From the NCBI RefSeq assembly GCF_009857595.1, contig NZ_WWCU01000010.1:1-64000 (forward strand): a stretch of 64,000 nt of DNA, given 5' to 3'. Of this stretch, positions 44,904 through 54,218 are shown piece after piece. The notes beneath the pieces were generated by a model. That model was not told the DNA's origin and made no database searches. It saw nothing but the letters and a program-made list of their open reading frames with translations. This stretch comes from Pseudoduganella aquatica. Its GTDB lineage: Bacteria; Pseudomonadota; Gammaproteobacteria; Burkholderiales; Burkholderiaceae_D. The position numbers were made by a program, and so were the translations under genes. How positions within the stretch are numbered: position 1 is the first letter of the stretch; each line of letters begins with the position of its first letter.

Positions 44904-45377
44904 ATGAACAAAAACTTTCTCGCAGGCATCGTCGGCATTTTTATCTGTGGCGGCCTCCACGCCGCCGAACATGGCACCGAAAAGGAAGCCGAAGACCTGG
45001 TGGCGAAAACCATCGCCCAGATGAAGGCGGAGGGCCAGGACAAGGTGCTGGCCCAGATCAATAGCCGCGCCGCCGGCACCGAATTGAAGGACCTGTTCGT
45101 GTTCGTCTACGACTACGGCGGCACCATGCTGGCGATGGGGCCGAACAAGAAAATGGTGGGCAAGAACCTGATCGATATGAAGGACGTGGATGGCACACCG
45201 CTGGCCAAGGGCATGATCGACATGGTCAAGGCCAAGGGCAAGGGCTGGTACGGGCCATACAAGTTCTCCAACCCGCAAACCTCTTCCTACGAATACAAGA
45301 AAGCCTACTGCCAGCAGGCGGTCGGCGAGACGCTGGCCTGCGTCGGCGTTTATCTGGGCGACAAGCGCCCGAAATGA
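44904..45377 (+). CDS. Secreted single-Cache-domain protein
   Basis: 157 residues with a signal peptide (residues 1-20, ending GGLHA) and a Cache_2-like domain: helix AEDLVAKTIAQMKAEGQDKVL, then DLFVFVYDYGGTMLAMGPNKKMVGKNLIDMKDVDG, then GWYGPYKFSNPQTSSYEYKKAY. It would be a soluble periplasmic small-molecule-binding protein. It shares an ATGA overlap with the next gene, a solute-binding protein, so the pair is cotranscribed. Confidence 0.87.
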   Translation: MNKNFLAGIVGIFICGGLHAAEHGTEKEAEDLVAKTIAQMKAEGQDKVLAQINSRAAGTELKDLFVFVYDYGGTMLAMGPNKKMVGKNLIDMKDVDGTPLAKGMIDMVKAKGKGWYGPYKFSNPQTSSYEYKKAYCQQAVGETLACVGVYLGDKRPK

Positions 45378-46156
45378 GGCGACGCGCCGCCTGCCTGCAG
45401 CTGTTGGCCCTGCTGCTGTGCTGCGCCGCCACCGCAGCCGATGTCCAACCGGTGCTCAGGCTGGCAGCCAACTATTGGGAGCCTTACACCGGCGCGGAGT
45501 TGCCCGGCAACGGTCTCGCCGCCGAGATCGTCGCCACGGCGCTGCAGCGGGCCGGCTACGCCACCGCGATCGACATCATGCCCTGGAGCCGGGTACTGAG
45601 CAACGCTTACAACGGCCAAAGCGACGGCGTAGTGGCGATCTGGCCGACCGCACAGCGCCGCGCCCGCATCTTGTACAGCGACAGCTACCTGTCCAACGAG
45701 CTGCACCTGTTTTTCCTGCGGCCAGAGCTGGGCGACCGAAGCAGTATGGACGCCCTGACCGGCCTGCGGATAGGCGTGATGCGCGGCTACGACTACAGCG
45801 ACAATTTCCTGCTCCATGACAACTTCCAGGTGTTGCCGGTGGACCGGGTGGTGCAGAATCTGCTCAAACTATCCGTTGACCGAATAGACATGCTACTGGA
45901 GGACAAACGCATCGTTGCCTACAACCTGCGCCACCGCTCGGACGAGCTGCGCGGGCTGCCACCGCTACGGCATTCGGCCACGCCCCTGTTGACGCTGCCG
46001 CTGCATTTCGGCATGAGCCGCCGCCATCCGCAGGCCGAGCAAGTGATAGCCGCTTTCAACGCGCAACTGGCCCACATGCGCAAGGATGGCACGCTGGCCG
46101 CCATACTCCGACGCTTCGACGAGGCCCAGCCAATCAAATTTACAGTTGGCAATTGA
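45374..46156 (+). CDS. Periplasmic solute-binding protein, family 3
   Basis: 260 residues with a signal peptide (ending ATA near residue 23) and an SBP_bac_3 pattern (LRLAANYWEPYTGAELPGNGLAAEIVATALQRAG, then LTGLRIGVMRGYDY). No ABC permease or ATPase is adjacent, so it is an orphan binding protein, perhaps a sensor domain partner. The start overlaps the Cache gene by ATGA. Confidence 0.82.
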   Translation: MRRRAACLQLLALLLCCAATAADVQPVLRLAANYWEPYTGAELPGNGLAAEIVATALQRAGYATAIDIMPWSRVLSNAYNGQSDGVVAIWPTAQRRARILYSDSYLSNELHLFFLRPELGDRSSMDALTGLRIGVMRGYDYSDNFLLHDNFQVLPVDRVVQNLLKLSVDRIDMLLEDKRIVAYNLRHRSDELRGLPPLRHSATPLLTLPLHFGMSRRHPQAEQVIAAFNAQLAHMRKDGTLAAILRRFDEAQPIKFTVGN

Positions 46157-46244
46157 ACCGTGCGCCCCTGTTGCAGGTTTTGTTAGATGATGCGAACTGT
46201 CGTTCCAAAACTACAACATTCCGCTTGCCTGGGGCGTTCTGCAC

Positions 46245-48035
46245 ATGAAACAACTCGTCGCTCCGCTCATCCCGGTTGCCTGCTTCCTGCTGGCCGGTTG
46301 CGCCACGCCGCAACTGGCGCTCTCGCCTGCGCATCTGGCCGACACGCCGCGCGTGGCCGGCGCCATTCCGGATCCCGTGCGCCAGAGCACGCTGCCGCCG
46401 CCGCCCAAGCCTTCCGCCAAGGTGGAGACCTATAGCGTCACCGTGCACAAGGTGCCGGTGCAGTCGCTGCTGTTTGCGCTGGCGCGCGATGCGGGCATGA
46501 ACGTGGATATTCATCCCGGCATTGAAGGCACAGTCACCCTCAATGCGCTGGACCAGACCTTGCCGCAGCTGCTCGGCCGCATTGCGCGCCAGGTGGATAT
46601 GCGCTACGAGATCGAGGGCAGCAACCTGGTGGTGCTGCCGGACTCGCCCGAGTGGCGCAACTACAAGGTCGATTACGTCAACGTGGCGCGCAGCACGAAC
46701 AGCAGCGTGAATATCGCCACCCAGATTTCCACCACCGGCGGCGGACAAGGCCAAAGCAGCAATCCGGTCGGCGCGGCTACGCAGGGCGGCGGCGGCGCCA
46801 GCTCCAGCCTCGGCAGCGGCAACAACAACTCCACCACGTCGGTGTCCAACCGCTCGGACAATAATTTCTGGTACAGCCTGGAAAAGAACATCCGCGACAT
46901 GCTGCGCGCCTCGACCCTGGGGGATGCGCAGCAGGATCCGCTGGCGCAGATGGCGGCGCAGGCCGCGGCCCAGGCCGCGCAAAGTGCGCCGGGCGCCGCC
47001 GGCCAGGGCGCCATTGCCCCCATGGGCGCGGCGCCGCAGCCTTTCACCGACAACGCCTCGCCCTACTCGCCGCGCGGGCGCGCCCGCAGCGATCCGTCCA
47101 TCGTGGTCAATGCCGAGAGCGGCCTGATCGGGGTGCGGGCGACCGCGCGCCAGCACGAGAAGATCCAGGAGTTCCTGGACCTGGTGGTGAACAGCGCCAG
47201 GCGGCAGGTGCTGATCGAGGCCACCATTATCGAAGTGAAGCTGGGCGACCAGTACCAGCAGGGCATCAATTGGAACGGCCTGAACGGGCGCCTGAACCTG
47301 ATCCAGGGCCAGGTGGGCACGCAGCCCCTGCCAAGCGGCGTGCAGCCGGGCGTGAGTCCCGGCATGTTTGTGCTGAACTACCTCAATCCGGGCAACCTGA
47401 GCGCGACCATCCAGCTGCTGGAGTCCTTCGGCAAGGTGAAGGTGCTGTCCAGCCCGAAAATCAGCGTGCTGAACAACCAGACCGCCATGCTGAAGGTGGT
47501 GGATAACAATGTGTTCTTCACCATCAAGGTCACGCCCGCCGTGCTGAACTCCACCGGCACGGTGACCGCTCCCGCCACGTATGAATCCACCCTGCAGACC
47601 GTGCCGGTGGGTTTTGTGATGAGCGTGACCCCGCAAATTGCCGACAGCGACGAGGTGACCCTTAACGTGCGGCCGACCATCACCCGCATCGTCGGCTATG
47701 TGCAGGATCCGAATCCGGCTCTGGCGGCGGGAAATGTGCGCAGCCAGGTGCCGGTGATCCAGGCGCGCGAGCTGGAGTCCATTATGAAGATCAGCAACGG
47801 CCAAGTGGCGGTGATGGGCGGACTGATGCAGGATTCGGTGGACAACGCCAAAGATGGCGTGCCTTTCCTGAGCACGCTGCCGGTGGTGGGCAATCTGTTC
47901 GCCTACCGCAACGAGAGCGCGACCAAGACGGAGCTGGTGATCTTCATGCGGCCGGTGGTGGTGAAGGACGCCAGCATGAGCGGCGACTATAAGGACTACC
48001 GCTACCTGATGCCGGGCCAGGCAGGTGGGCTATGA
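46245..48035 (+). CDS. Secretin of the second pilus/secretion system (MshL-like)
   Basis: 596 residues. The lipobox LAGC puts the lipidated cysteine at residue 19. The order is a short proline-rich segment, an STN-like domain (VPVQSLLFALARDAGMNVDIHPGIEGTVTLNALDQTL), a Gly/Ser/Asn-rich linker, an N1-type domain and the secretin core (VLSSPKISVLNNQTAMLKVV, then VMGGLMQDS). It is an MshL-type outer-membrane pore and clearly a paralogue of 28657-30474. First gene of the second operon. Confidence 0.92.
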   Translation: MKQLVAPLIPVACFLLAGCATPQLALSPAHLADTPRVAGAIPDPVRQSTLPPPPKPSAKVETYSVTVHKVPVQSLLFALARDAGMNVDIHPGIEGTVTLNALDQTLPQLLGRIARQVDMRYEIEGSNLVVLPDSPEWRNYKVDYVNVARSTNSSVNIATQISTTGGGQGQSSNPVGAATQGGGGASSSLGSGNNNSTTSVSNRSDNNFWYSLEKNIRDMLRASTLGDAQQDPLAQMAAQAAAQAAQSAPGAAGQGAIAPMGAAPQPFTDNASPYSPRGRARSDPSIVVNAESGLIGVRATARQHEKIQEFLDLVVNSARRQVLIEATIIEVKLGDQYQQGINWNGLNGRLNLIQGQVGTQPLPSGVQPGVSPGMFVLNYLNPGNLSATIQLLESFGKVKVLSSPKISVLNNQTAMLKVVDNNVFFTIKVTPAVLNSTGTVTAPATYESTLQTVPVGFVMSVTPQIADSDEVTLNVRPTITRIVGYVQDPNPALAAGNVRSQVPVIQARELESIMKISNGQVAVMGGLMQDSVDNAKDGVPFLSTLPVVGNLFAYRNESATKTELVIFMRPVVVKDASMSGDYKDYRYLMPGQAGGL

Positions 48036-49732
48036 GCTTGCTGATGCAGGCGCTCAAAAAGGCGGAGCGCTCCAAACAACATACCTTGCTGGACGAGGAG
48101 ACGGCGGACAAGCCGTCCGAGGCGTTTGACGAGGTGCTGGCGCTAACGCCGCAGGATCTGGCGCAGGACCGCTTTCAGCCCAGGCCGACGGAGTTTTCGC
48201 TGGAGCCGCTCGATGAGACTTTGCTGCCTGAGCAAGCGGATGAGCAGATCCCGGCTTTGACGCCGGCCGAGGAGGCGCCCCATGATCCGACGCCGCCCCA
48301 GGCCCGCGTCGGCGGCGAGCATGCCGCCTCGCCTGCGGCGGAAGCCAGGCATAAAATGGAAAGCGGGACCGGGCCGGACCACGGCACCCGCTCCTGGCCA
48401 CGGTCCGCCCCCGGCGCGGGCGCCGAAGCCGGCACCGGGACTGGCACAGGCGCCGGCGCGGCAGCGCGCGTGCGGGCGGCGGCGCGCACGGCGGCGGACG
48501 AAAAACTGGGCTGGGATCCGGCCCGCGTCCGGCTTGCGGTTCTGGGCGGCATTTTGCTGCTGGTGGTGGCTTTGTTCGGCTACCTGTTCTGGCGCGCCAC
48601 CACCTCGCCCGGACCAGGCGCGAACCTGCCGATGGTGCCCATGCCTCCGCCGGACGCGGCAGGCGCGAAAACCGGCACCATCGTCGTTCCGCCCGGGAGT
48701 ACGCTGGGCGGGCCGGTGGCCGCCGACGTTCCCGGAACGCAGCCCGGCGGCGCTGGCGACCATCCGGCACCATCCGGCGCGGCGCAGCCCCAGGCGCCAT
48801 CCACCGGCATCACACTGGCCACGCCTTACCCGCGCGGCGCTTCCGGTCAGGGCTCCATGCTGGGCTCGCCGCGCGGCGCGCCTCCGGCGTCCAACACCGT
48901 CATGGCCACGCCGGAAGAAATTGAGCAAGCCATGCAGATGCAGGCTGGCCAGCAAGGCGGATCGCCGCCGCCATTCGCGGCATCGGCGCACGCCGCGCCG
49001 CCAGCCGGCGCGGGCGGCGTCAACGGCGGCGCCGCTGGCCTGAGCGGCATGAGCGGTGCGGGCAGCGCAGGCGCAAACGGCGCGGCATCAGCCGGCACGC
49101 GCCCGGCGGATGCGGCCTGGGCCAGCGGCGACATCAAAGTCAGCCGCCACAGCAACGCCCCGCGCCTCAGCCCGGCGCTGCAAAACGGCTACCAGGCACT
49201 GCTGTCCGGCGACTTGACGGCCGCCGCCGAGCACTACGCCGCCGCCCTGCGCCAGGAGCCCAACAACCGCGACGCCCTGCTCGGCAACGCCGCCGTGGCG
49301 CTGCGCCGCAACGACGCCGCGCAGGCTTCGGCCAGCTACACCCGCCTGCTGGAGCTCGATCCCAGCGACGCGGACGCCCTCGCCGGCCTGCTCAGCCTGC
49401 GCCCAGGCGACGCCACGCAGTCCGAGCAGCGCCTTAAGGCCCTGCTGCGCAAAACGCCGGACGCCGCGCCCATCCAGTTCGCCCTTGGCAATCTGTACGC
49501 GCGCCAGGCGCGCTGGACCGACGCCCAGCAGGCCTATTTCCGCGCCTACACCGCCAGCCCGGACAACCCGGATTACGCGTTCAACCTGGCCATCGGCCTG
49601 GACCGTTTGAACCAGCCCAAGCTGGCACTGACCTATTACCAGCGCGCGCTGGCCCTGTCCCAGTCCGCCCCGGCGGGCTTCGACGCCGAGGCCGTGCGCG
49701 CCCGCATGCGCCAGCTCGGGGCGCCGGACTAA
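48032..49732 (+). CDS. TPR membrane protein of the second system (MshN-like)
   Basis: 566 residues. It begins MSLLMQALKKAERSK, the N-terminus common to MshN/GspB-like proteins. A long Pro/Ala/Gly-rich region follows, with a membrane helix near residues 167-190 and a C-terminal block of four or five TPR units (LQNGYQALLSGDLTAAAEHYAAAL...). The layout matches MshN but is longer. ATGA overlap with the secretin stop. Confidence 0.84.
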   Translation: MSLLMQALKKAERSKQHTLLDEETADKPSEAFDEVLALTPQDLAQDRFQPRPTEFSLEPLDETLLPEQADEQIPALTPAEEAPHDPTPPQARVGGEHAASPAAEARHKMESGTGPDHGTRSWPRSAPGAGAEAGTGTGTGAGAAARVRAAARTAADEKLGWDPARVRLAVLGGILLLVVALFGYLFWRATTSPGPGANLPMVPMPPPDAAGAKTGTIVVPPGSTLGGPVAADVPGTQPGGAGDHPAPSGAAQPQAPSTGITLATPYPRGASGQGSMLGSPRGAPPASNTVMATPEEIEQAMQMQAGQQGGSPPPFAASAHAAPPAGAGGVNGGAAGLSGMSGAGSAGANGAASAGTRPADAAWASGDIKVSRHSNAPRLSPALQNGYQALLSGDLTAAAEHYAAALRQEPNNRDALLGNAAVALRRNDAAQASASYTRLLELDPSDADALAGLLSLRPGDATQSEQRLKALLRKTPDAAPIQFALGNLYARQARWTDAQQAYFRAYTASPDNPDYAFNLAIGLDRLNQPKLALTYYQRALALSQSAPAGFDAEAVRARMRQLGAPD

Positions 49733-49735
49733 GCG

Positions 49736-51448
49736 ATGGGCGAGTCTCCGAAAATCCCGCTCGGCAAGCTGTTGATCCAGAAAGGCGTCATCAGCGAAGA
49801 CCAGCTGCGCATCGCCCTGATCGAGCAGAAGCGCAGCGGCGAGCCGCTCGGCAAGATGATGATCGCGCTGGGCTTCGTCACCGAAGCCATCATGCGCGAG
49901 GCGCTGAGCGAAAACCTGCACACCCCCAGCGCCGACCTGAACAGCCTGGTGGTGGACGCCGTCGCCCTCAAGCTGATTCCCAAGGAAGTGGCCAAGCGCT
50001 ACCGCGTGTTCCCCATCGTCTACCAGCGCGACACGGACAACCTGGTGCTGGCCATGTCCGACACCAGCAACATCGTGGCGCTGGACCAGATCAACGCCAT
50101 GCTGGTGCAGGGCATCACCATCACGCCCATGCTGGCCAACGAGTCCGACATCCAGCGCGCCATCGACCAGTACTACGGCTTCGAGCTGTCCATCGACGGC
50201 ATCCTGCACGAGATTGAAACGGGCGAAGTGAACTACGCCAGCCTGGGCACGCTGAGCGACGAGTACAGCCAGCCCATGGTGCGCCTGATCGACGCCCTGC
50301 TGGCGGACGCGGTGCAGAACGGCGCCTCGGATATCCACTTCGAGCCGGAGCAGAGCTTCCTGCGCATCCGCTACCGCATCGACGGCATCCTGCGCCAGAT
50401 CCGCAGCCTGCACAAATCCTACTGGCCGGCCATGGCGGTGCGGCTCAAGGTGATCAGCAAGATGAACATCGCGGAAACGCGCGCGCCGCAGGACGGCCGC
50501 ATCGCCATCAAGTTCTCCGGCCGCCAGATCGACTTCCGCGCCTCGGCCCAGCCCACCACGCACGGCGAGAACATTGTGCTGCGCGTGCTGGACCGGCAAA
50601 AAGGCATCGTGCCGCTGGACGGCCTGGGCCTGGACGAGCCCGAGCTGACCCTGCTCAAGCTGATGATCGCCCGTCCGGACGGCGTGATCCTGGTGACCGG
50701 CCCCACCGGCAGCGGCAAGACCACCACCCTGTATTCCATCCTGAACCACATCAACACCGAGAGCGTGAACATCATGACGCTGGAAGACCCGGTGGAATAC
50801 CCGATGAACATGATACGCCAGACCTCGGTCAACGAATCGGCCAAGATGGGCTTTGCCGATGGCATCCGCTCCATGATGCGGCAGGACCCGGACGTGATCC
50901 TGGTGGGCGAGGTGCGCGACAAGGAAACCGCCGAAATGGCCTTCGCCGCCGCCATGACCGGCCACCAAGTGTATTCCACGCTGCACACCAACTCGGCCGT
51001 CGGCTCCATCTCGCGGCTGCTGGACATCGGCATCGTGGCCGACGTTATGGCGGGCAATATCATCGGCGTGATCGCGCAGCGCCTGGTGCGCCGGCTGTGC
51101 CCGCACTGCCGCGCGCCGAACACGGCGGACCCGCTGGAGCGCCGCCTGCTGGGCCTGCCAGAGGACAGCCGGGGCGACACGCCCGCCACGCTGTACCGCG
51201 CGGTGGGCTGCGAGCGCTGCGCGCACCAGGGCTACAAGGGCCGGCTGGCCATCATGGAACTGCTGAAGATGAACGCCGAGCTGGACGAACTGGTGGCGCG
51301 CCGCGCCTCGGCGCGCGAGCTGCGCAAGGCGGCGCACGCGGCCGGCTTCAAGACCCTGGTGGACGACGGCATGCGCCGCGTGCTGGAAGGCGTGACCACG
51401 CTGGAGGAAGTGTCGCGCGTGGTCGATCTGACGGACAGGCTGAGCTGA
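49736..51448 (+). CDS. GspE/PilB-type ATPase of the second system
   Basis: 570 residues. The N-terminal domain resembles MshEN (IPLGKLLIQKGVISEDQL with Gln31, then EPLGKMMIALGFVTE), but the position equivalent to MshE Arg8 is Pro8, so c-di-GMP binding may be altered. Walker A GPTGSGKTTT (322-331, Lys328), Walker B region DPDVILVGEVRD and a CxxC...CxxC zinc motif (CPHC and CERC) are intact. It should power filament assembly. Confidence 0.93.
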   Translation: MGESPKIPLGKLLIQKGVISEDQLRIALIEQKRSGEPLGKMMIALGFVTEAIMREALSENLHTPSADLNSLVVDAVALKLIPKEVAKRYRVFPIVYQRDTDNLVLAMSDTSNIVALDQINAMLVQGITITPMLANESDIQRAIDQYYGFELSIDGILHEIETGEVNYASLGTLSDEYSQPMVRLIDALLADAVQNGASDIHFEPEQSFLRIRYRIDGILRQIRSLHKSYWPAMAVRLKVISKMNIAETRAPQDGRIAIKFSGRQIDFRASAQPTTHGENIVLRVLDRQKGIVPLDGLGLDEPELTLLKLMIARPDGVILVTGPTGSGKTTTLYSILNHINTESVNIMTLEDPVEYPMNMIRQTSVNESAKMGFADGIRSMMRQDPDVILVGEVRDKETAEMAFAAAMTGHQVYSTLHTNSAVGSISRLLDIGIVADVMAGNIIGVIAQRLVRRLCPHCRAPNTADPLERRLLGLPEDSRGDTPATLYRAVGCERCAHQGYKGRLAIMELLKMNAELDELVARRASARELRKAAHAAGFKTLVDDGMRRVLEGVTTLEEVSRVVDLTDRLS

Positions 51449-52656
51449 TGCCGCACTATCTTTACACCGCCATGGACAGCGCCGGCCAGCTTATGCCGGG
51501 CAATATGGACGCGGCCAACGTGCCCGACCTGGAGCTGCGCCTGGGCCGCATGGAGCTGGACCTGATCGACTACACGGTCACGCGCGAGAAGCTGCTGGTG
51601 CTGGGCCGGCGTTCGATTACGCGCGCGGACCTGATCAATTTCTGCTTCCACATGGAGCAGATGACGGGCGCGGGCGTGCCCATCCTGGAAGGCCTGGACG
51701 ACCTGCGCGAGAGCATGGAGCAGCACCCGCGCTTCCGCGAGGTGCTCACCGCGCTGATCGAGAGCATAGAAGGCGGCCTGCAGATGTCGGACGCGCTGGC
51801 CGCGCACCCGGAAACCTTCGACCGCACCTTCACCAGCCTGATACACGCCGGCGAGCAGAGCGGCAAGGTGGCGGAGGTGTTCGGCAACCTGTCGGACAGC
51901 CTGAAATGGCAGGACGAGCTGGCCGCGCGCATGCGCAAGATCCTCACCTATCCGCTGGTGGTGGCCCTGGTGGTGCTGGGCGTGACCTTCTTCCTGATGA
52001 TCTACCTGGTGCCGCAGCTGACCGCCTTCATCCGCAACATGGGCAACGAGCTGCCGCTGCACACGCGCGCGCTGATCGCCGTGTCCGGCGCATTTATCCA
52101 GTACTGGTACGCCATCCTGCTGCTGCCGGTGCTGGCCTGGGTGGCGCTGCGCGTCTGGCTGGGCCGCAGCGAGCGGGCGCGCTTCGCGTTCGACGCCTTC
52201 AAGCTGCGCGTGTGGCTGGTGGGGCCGGTGCTGCACAAGATCATCCTGGCGCGCTTTGCCACCTTCTTTGCGCTCATGTACGCGTCCGGCATCACGATAC
52301 TGGAGTGTTTGCGGCTGTCCGAAGGCATCGTGGGCAACCGGGTGGTGGCGTCCGGGCTGCGCCGCGCGGCGCAGCTCATTTCCGAAGGCTACAGCGTCAC
52401 GGCGGCGTTCCAGCACACCGGCATCTTTCCGCCGCTGGTGATCCGCATGTTGAAAGTGGGCGAAGCCACCGGCGCGCTGGACCGCGCCCTGCACAACGCC
52501 AGCTATTTCTACGACCGCGAAGTGAAGGAGATGATAGAGCGCGTGCAGGCCATGATAGAACCGGCCATGACGGTGACGCTGGGCCTGATGCTGGGCTGGA
52601 TCATGTTGTCGGTGCTGGGGCCGATCTACGACACCATCAGCAGCATCCGGCTGTGA
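51448..52656 (+). CDS. GspF/PilC-type platform protein of the second system
   Basis: 402 residues from ATG 51448, forming a TGATG junction with the ATPase stop. Two GspF domains (FCFHMEQMTGAGVPILEGLDDL and FATFFALMYASGITILECLRL) and membrane helices near residues 170-190, 215-235 and 375-395. Homologue of MshG. The ATPase-platform pair is the core of any type IV filament machine. Confidence 0.93.
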   Translation: MPHYLYTAMDSAGQLMPGNMDAANVPDLELRLGRMELDLIDYTVTREKLLVLGRRSITRADLINFCFHMEQMTGAGVPILEGLDDLRESMEQHPRFREVLTALIESIEGGLQMSDALAAHPETFDRTFTSLIHAGEQSGKVAEVFGNLSDSLKWQDELAARMRKILTYPLVVALVVLGVTFFLMIYLVPQLTAFIRNMGNELPLHTRALIAVSGAFIQYWYAILLLPVLAWVALRVWLGRSERARFAFDAFKLRVWLVGPVLHKIILARFATFFALMYASGITILECLRLSEGIVGNRVVASGLRRAAQLISEGYSVTAAFQHTGIFPPLVIRMLKVGEATGALDRALHNASYFYDREVKEMIERVQAMIEPAMTVTLGLMLGWIMLSVLGPIYDTISSIRL

Positions 52657-52667
52657 GGACCACCACC

Positions 52668-54218
52668 ATGCGCCGCAAACACCTCTTTTACCTGAGCAGC
52701 GACAGGCTCGACGCCTGGCTGTGGCAGTCCGGCAAGCTGAGCGGACCGGCCAGCTTTGCCGCCACCCGAGCGGGACTGGACGCCTTCCTCGGCTACCTGG
52801 AGCACAAGCATCCCGGCGCGCCCGCCCTGCTGCTGGCCGACCTGGTGGAGGAGGACTTCCAGCGCATGCTGCTGCCGCACGTGGGCGGCAAGGCGGGCCG
52901 CAATCTGCTGGAACGGCGCTTGCTGCAGCAGTACCGCGAAACGCCCTACCGCCAGGCCATGGCCCAGGGCCGCGCGGAGGAAGGCCGGCGCGACGATATC
53001 CTGCTGTGCTCGGCGCTCACCAATCCCTTGCTGCTGCAGCCGTGGACGGATGCGCTGGCGCTGCTGAAAGTGCCGCTGGCGGGCCTGTATTCGGTGCCGC
53101 TGCTGAGCGAGGAGCTGGTCTCCCGGCTGGGCCTGGGACGCGAACACGAGCATTTGCTGCTGGTGACGCAGCAGACGGCGGGCGTGCGCCAGAGCTATTT
53201 CCACGATGGCCGCTTGAAATTCAGCCGCCTGACGCTGGCCACGGACCGGGAAGGCGCGCTGGTCAACGCCGGCGCGGAGACGGCGCGCACGCAGCAATTC
53301 CTGGTGAGCGTGCGGCTGATCGAACGCGGCGAGCAGCTGCACGCCGTCATGGTGGCGCCGGAGCCGGACCTGGAGCGCTGGAGCGCGCAGTGCGAAAGCG
53401 GGCCGGAGACGGCTTACCACTTTATTCCGCTGGCGATCGCAGCCGGACTGGCCGGGCTCGGCGGTGCGGGCAACCTGGGCCAGCCGTCCACGGACGCGCC
53501 GCTGGCCGATCCGCTGTTCCTCGAGCTGCTGGCCAGGACGCAGCCGGCCGGCCAGTATCCGCTGGGCGAGGACAGCCGCTACTACCGCCTGTGGCGCATC
53601 CGGCAAACGCTGATGTCCTCCAGCGCGGCGCTGGCCGCGTGCGCACTGCTGTGGACCGGGGGCAATCTGTGGGCCTATGCGGACGCGCAGCACGAAGGCA
53701 GCCGGCTGGTGATGGAGGCGGCCGGCTACGACGCCAGCTACCGGGTCAGCATGTCGGACATGCCGCCGTCGCTGGCGCCCACCGCCAATATGAAGGCGGC
53801 GGTGACGATAGAGCGGTTGCTGGCCACGCAGGCGCCCGCGCCCATCGATATGGTGGGCATGCTCAGCGCCGCGCTGGACAAAGTGCCGCAGGTGCAGATC
53901 GTGCGCCTGGACTGGCGCGTGGCGGCGGACGGGGCCGACCCCGAAGCGGCCATTCCATCCAGCGTGCTGGGCATTCCCTCCAAGCCGCCGCAGTCGCTGC
54001 GCGTCGAGGCCGAGATTCCGCTGGTGGCCAGCAGCACGCGCGCCATTGTCGACAGCATGAACGCCTTTGCGCAGGAGCTGGCCCGCAACCCCAGGCTGAC
54101 GGTGGCCATAGAACGGCCGGTGCTGGACGTCAGTTCCTCGGCCAAGCTGAGCGGCAGTACCGGCGCGGCCGGCGGCAAGCCGGCCCCGTTCATCCTTAAC
54201 CTGAGCCTCGCGCCATGA
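52668..54218 (+). CDS. Bitopic assembly protein, possibly PilM/PilN fusion
   Basis: 516 residues. A cytoplasmic N-terminal 300 residues lacking a recognisable ATPase motif, a membrane helix near 314-336 (SSSAALAACALLWTGGNLWAYA), and a periplasmic C-terminal part. The position matches mshI plus mshI2 in the MSHA locus, and the topology is like GspL. The fusion reading is inference. I see no recognised domain signature. It starts 11 bases after the platform gene. Confidence 0.7.
   Translation: MRRKHLFYLSSDRLDAWLWQSGKLSGPASFAATRAGLDAFLGYLEHKHPGAPALLLADLVEEDFQRMLLPHVGGKAGRNLLERRLLQQYRETPYRQAMAQGRAEEGRRDDILLCSALTNPLLLQPWTDALALLKVPLAGLYSVPLLSEELVSRLGLGREHEHLLLVTQQTAGVRQSYFHDGRLKFSRLTLATDREGALVNAGAETARTQQFLVSVRLIERGEQLHAVMVAPEPDLERWSAQCESGPETAYHFIPLAIAAGLAGLGGAGNLGQPSTDAPLADPLFLELLARTQPAGQYPLGEDSRYYRLWRIRQTLMSSSAALAACALLWTGGNLWAYADAQHEGSRLVMEAAGYDASYRVSMSDMPPSLAPTANMKAAVTIERLLATQAPAPIDMVGMLSAALDKVPQVQIVRLDWRVAADGADPEAAIPSSVLGIPSKPPQSLRVEAEIPLVASSTRAIVDSMNAFAQELARNPRLTVAIERPVLDVSSSAKLSGSTGAAGGKPAPFILNLSLAP

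Noticed and set aside
49088..51337. 749-residue open frame on the minus strand over the second ATPase
   Set aside because: The plus strand encodes an intact GspE-type ATPase; the antisense frame is compositional.
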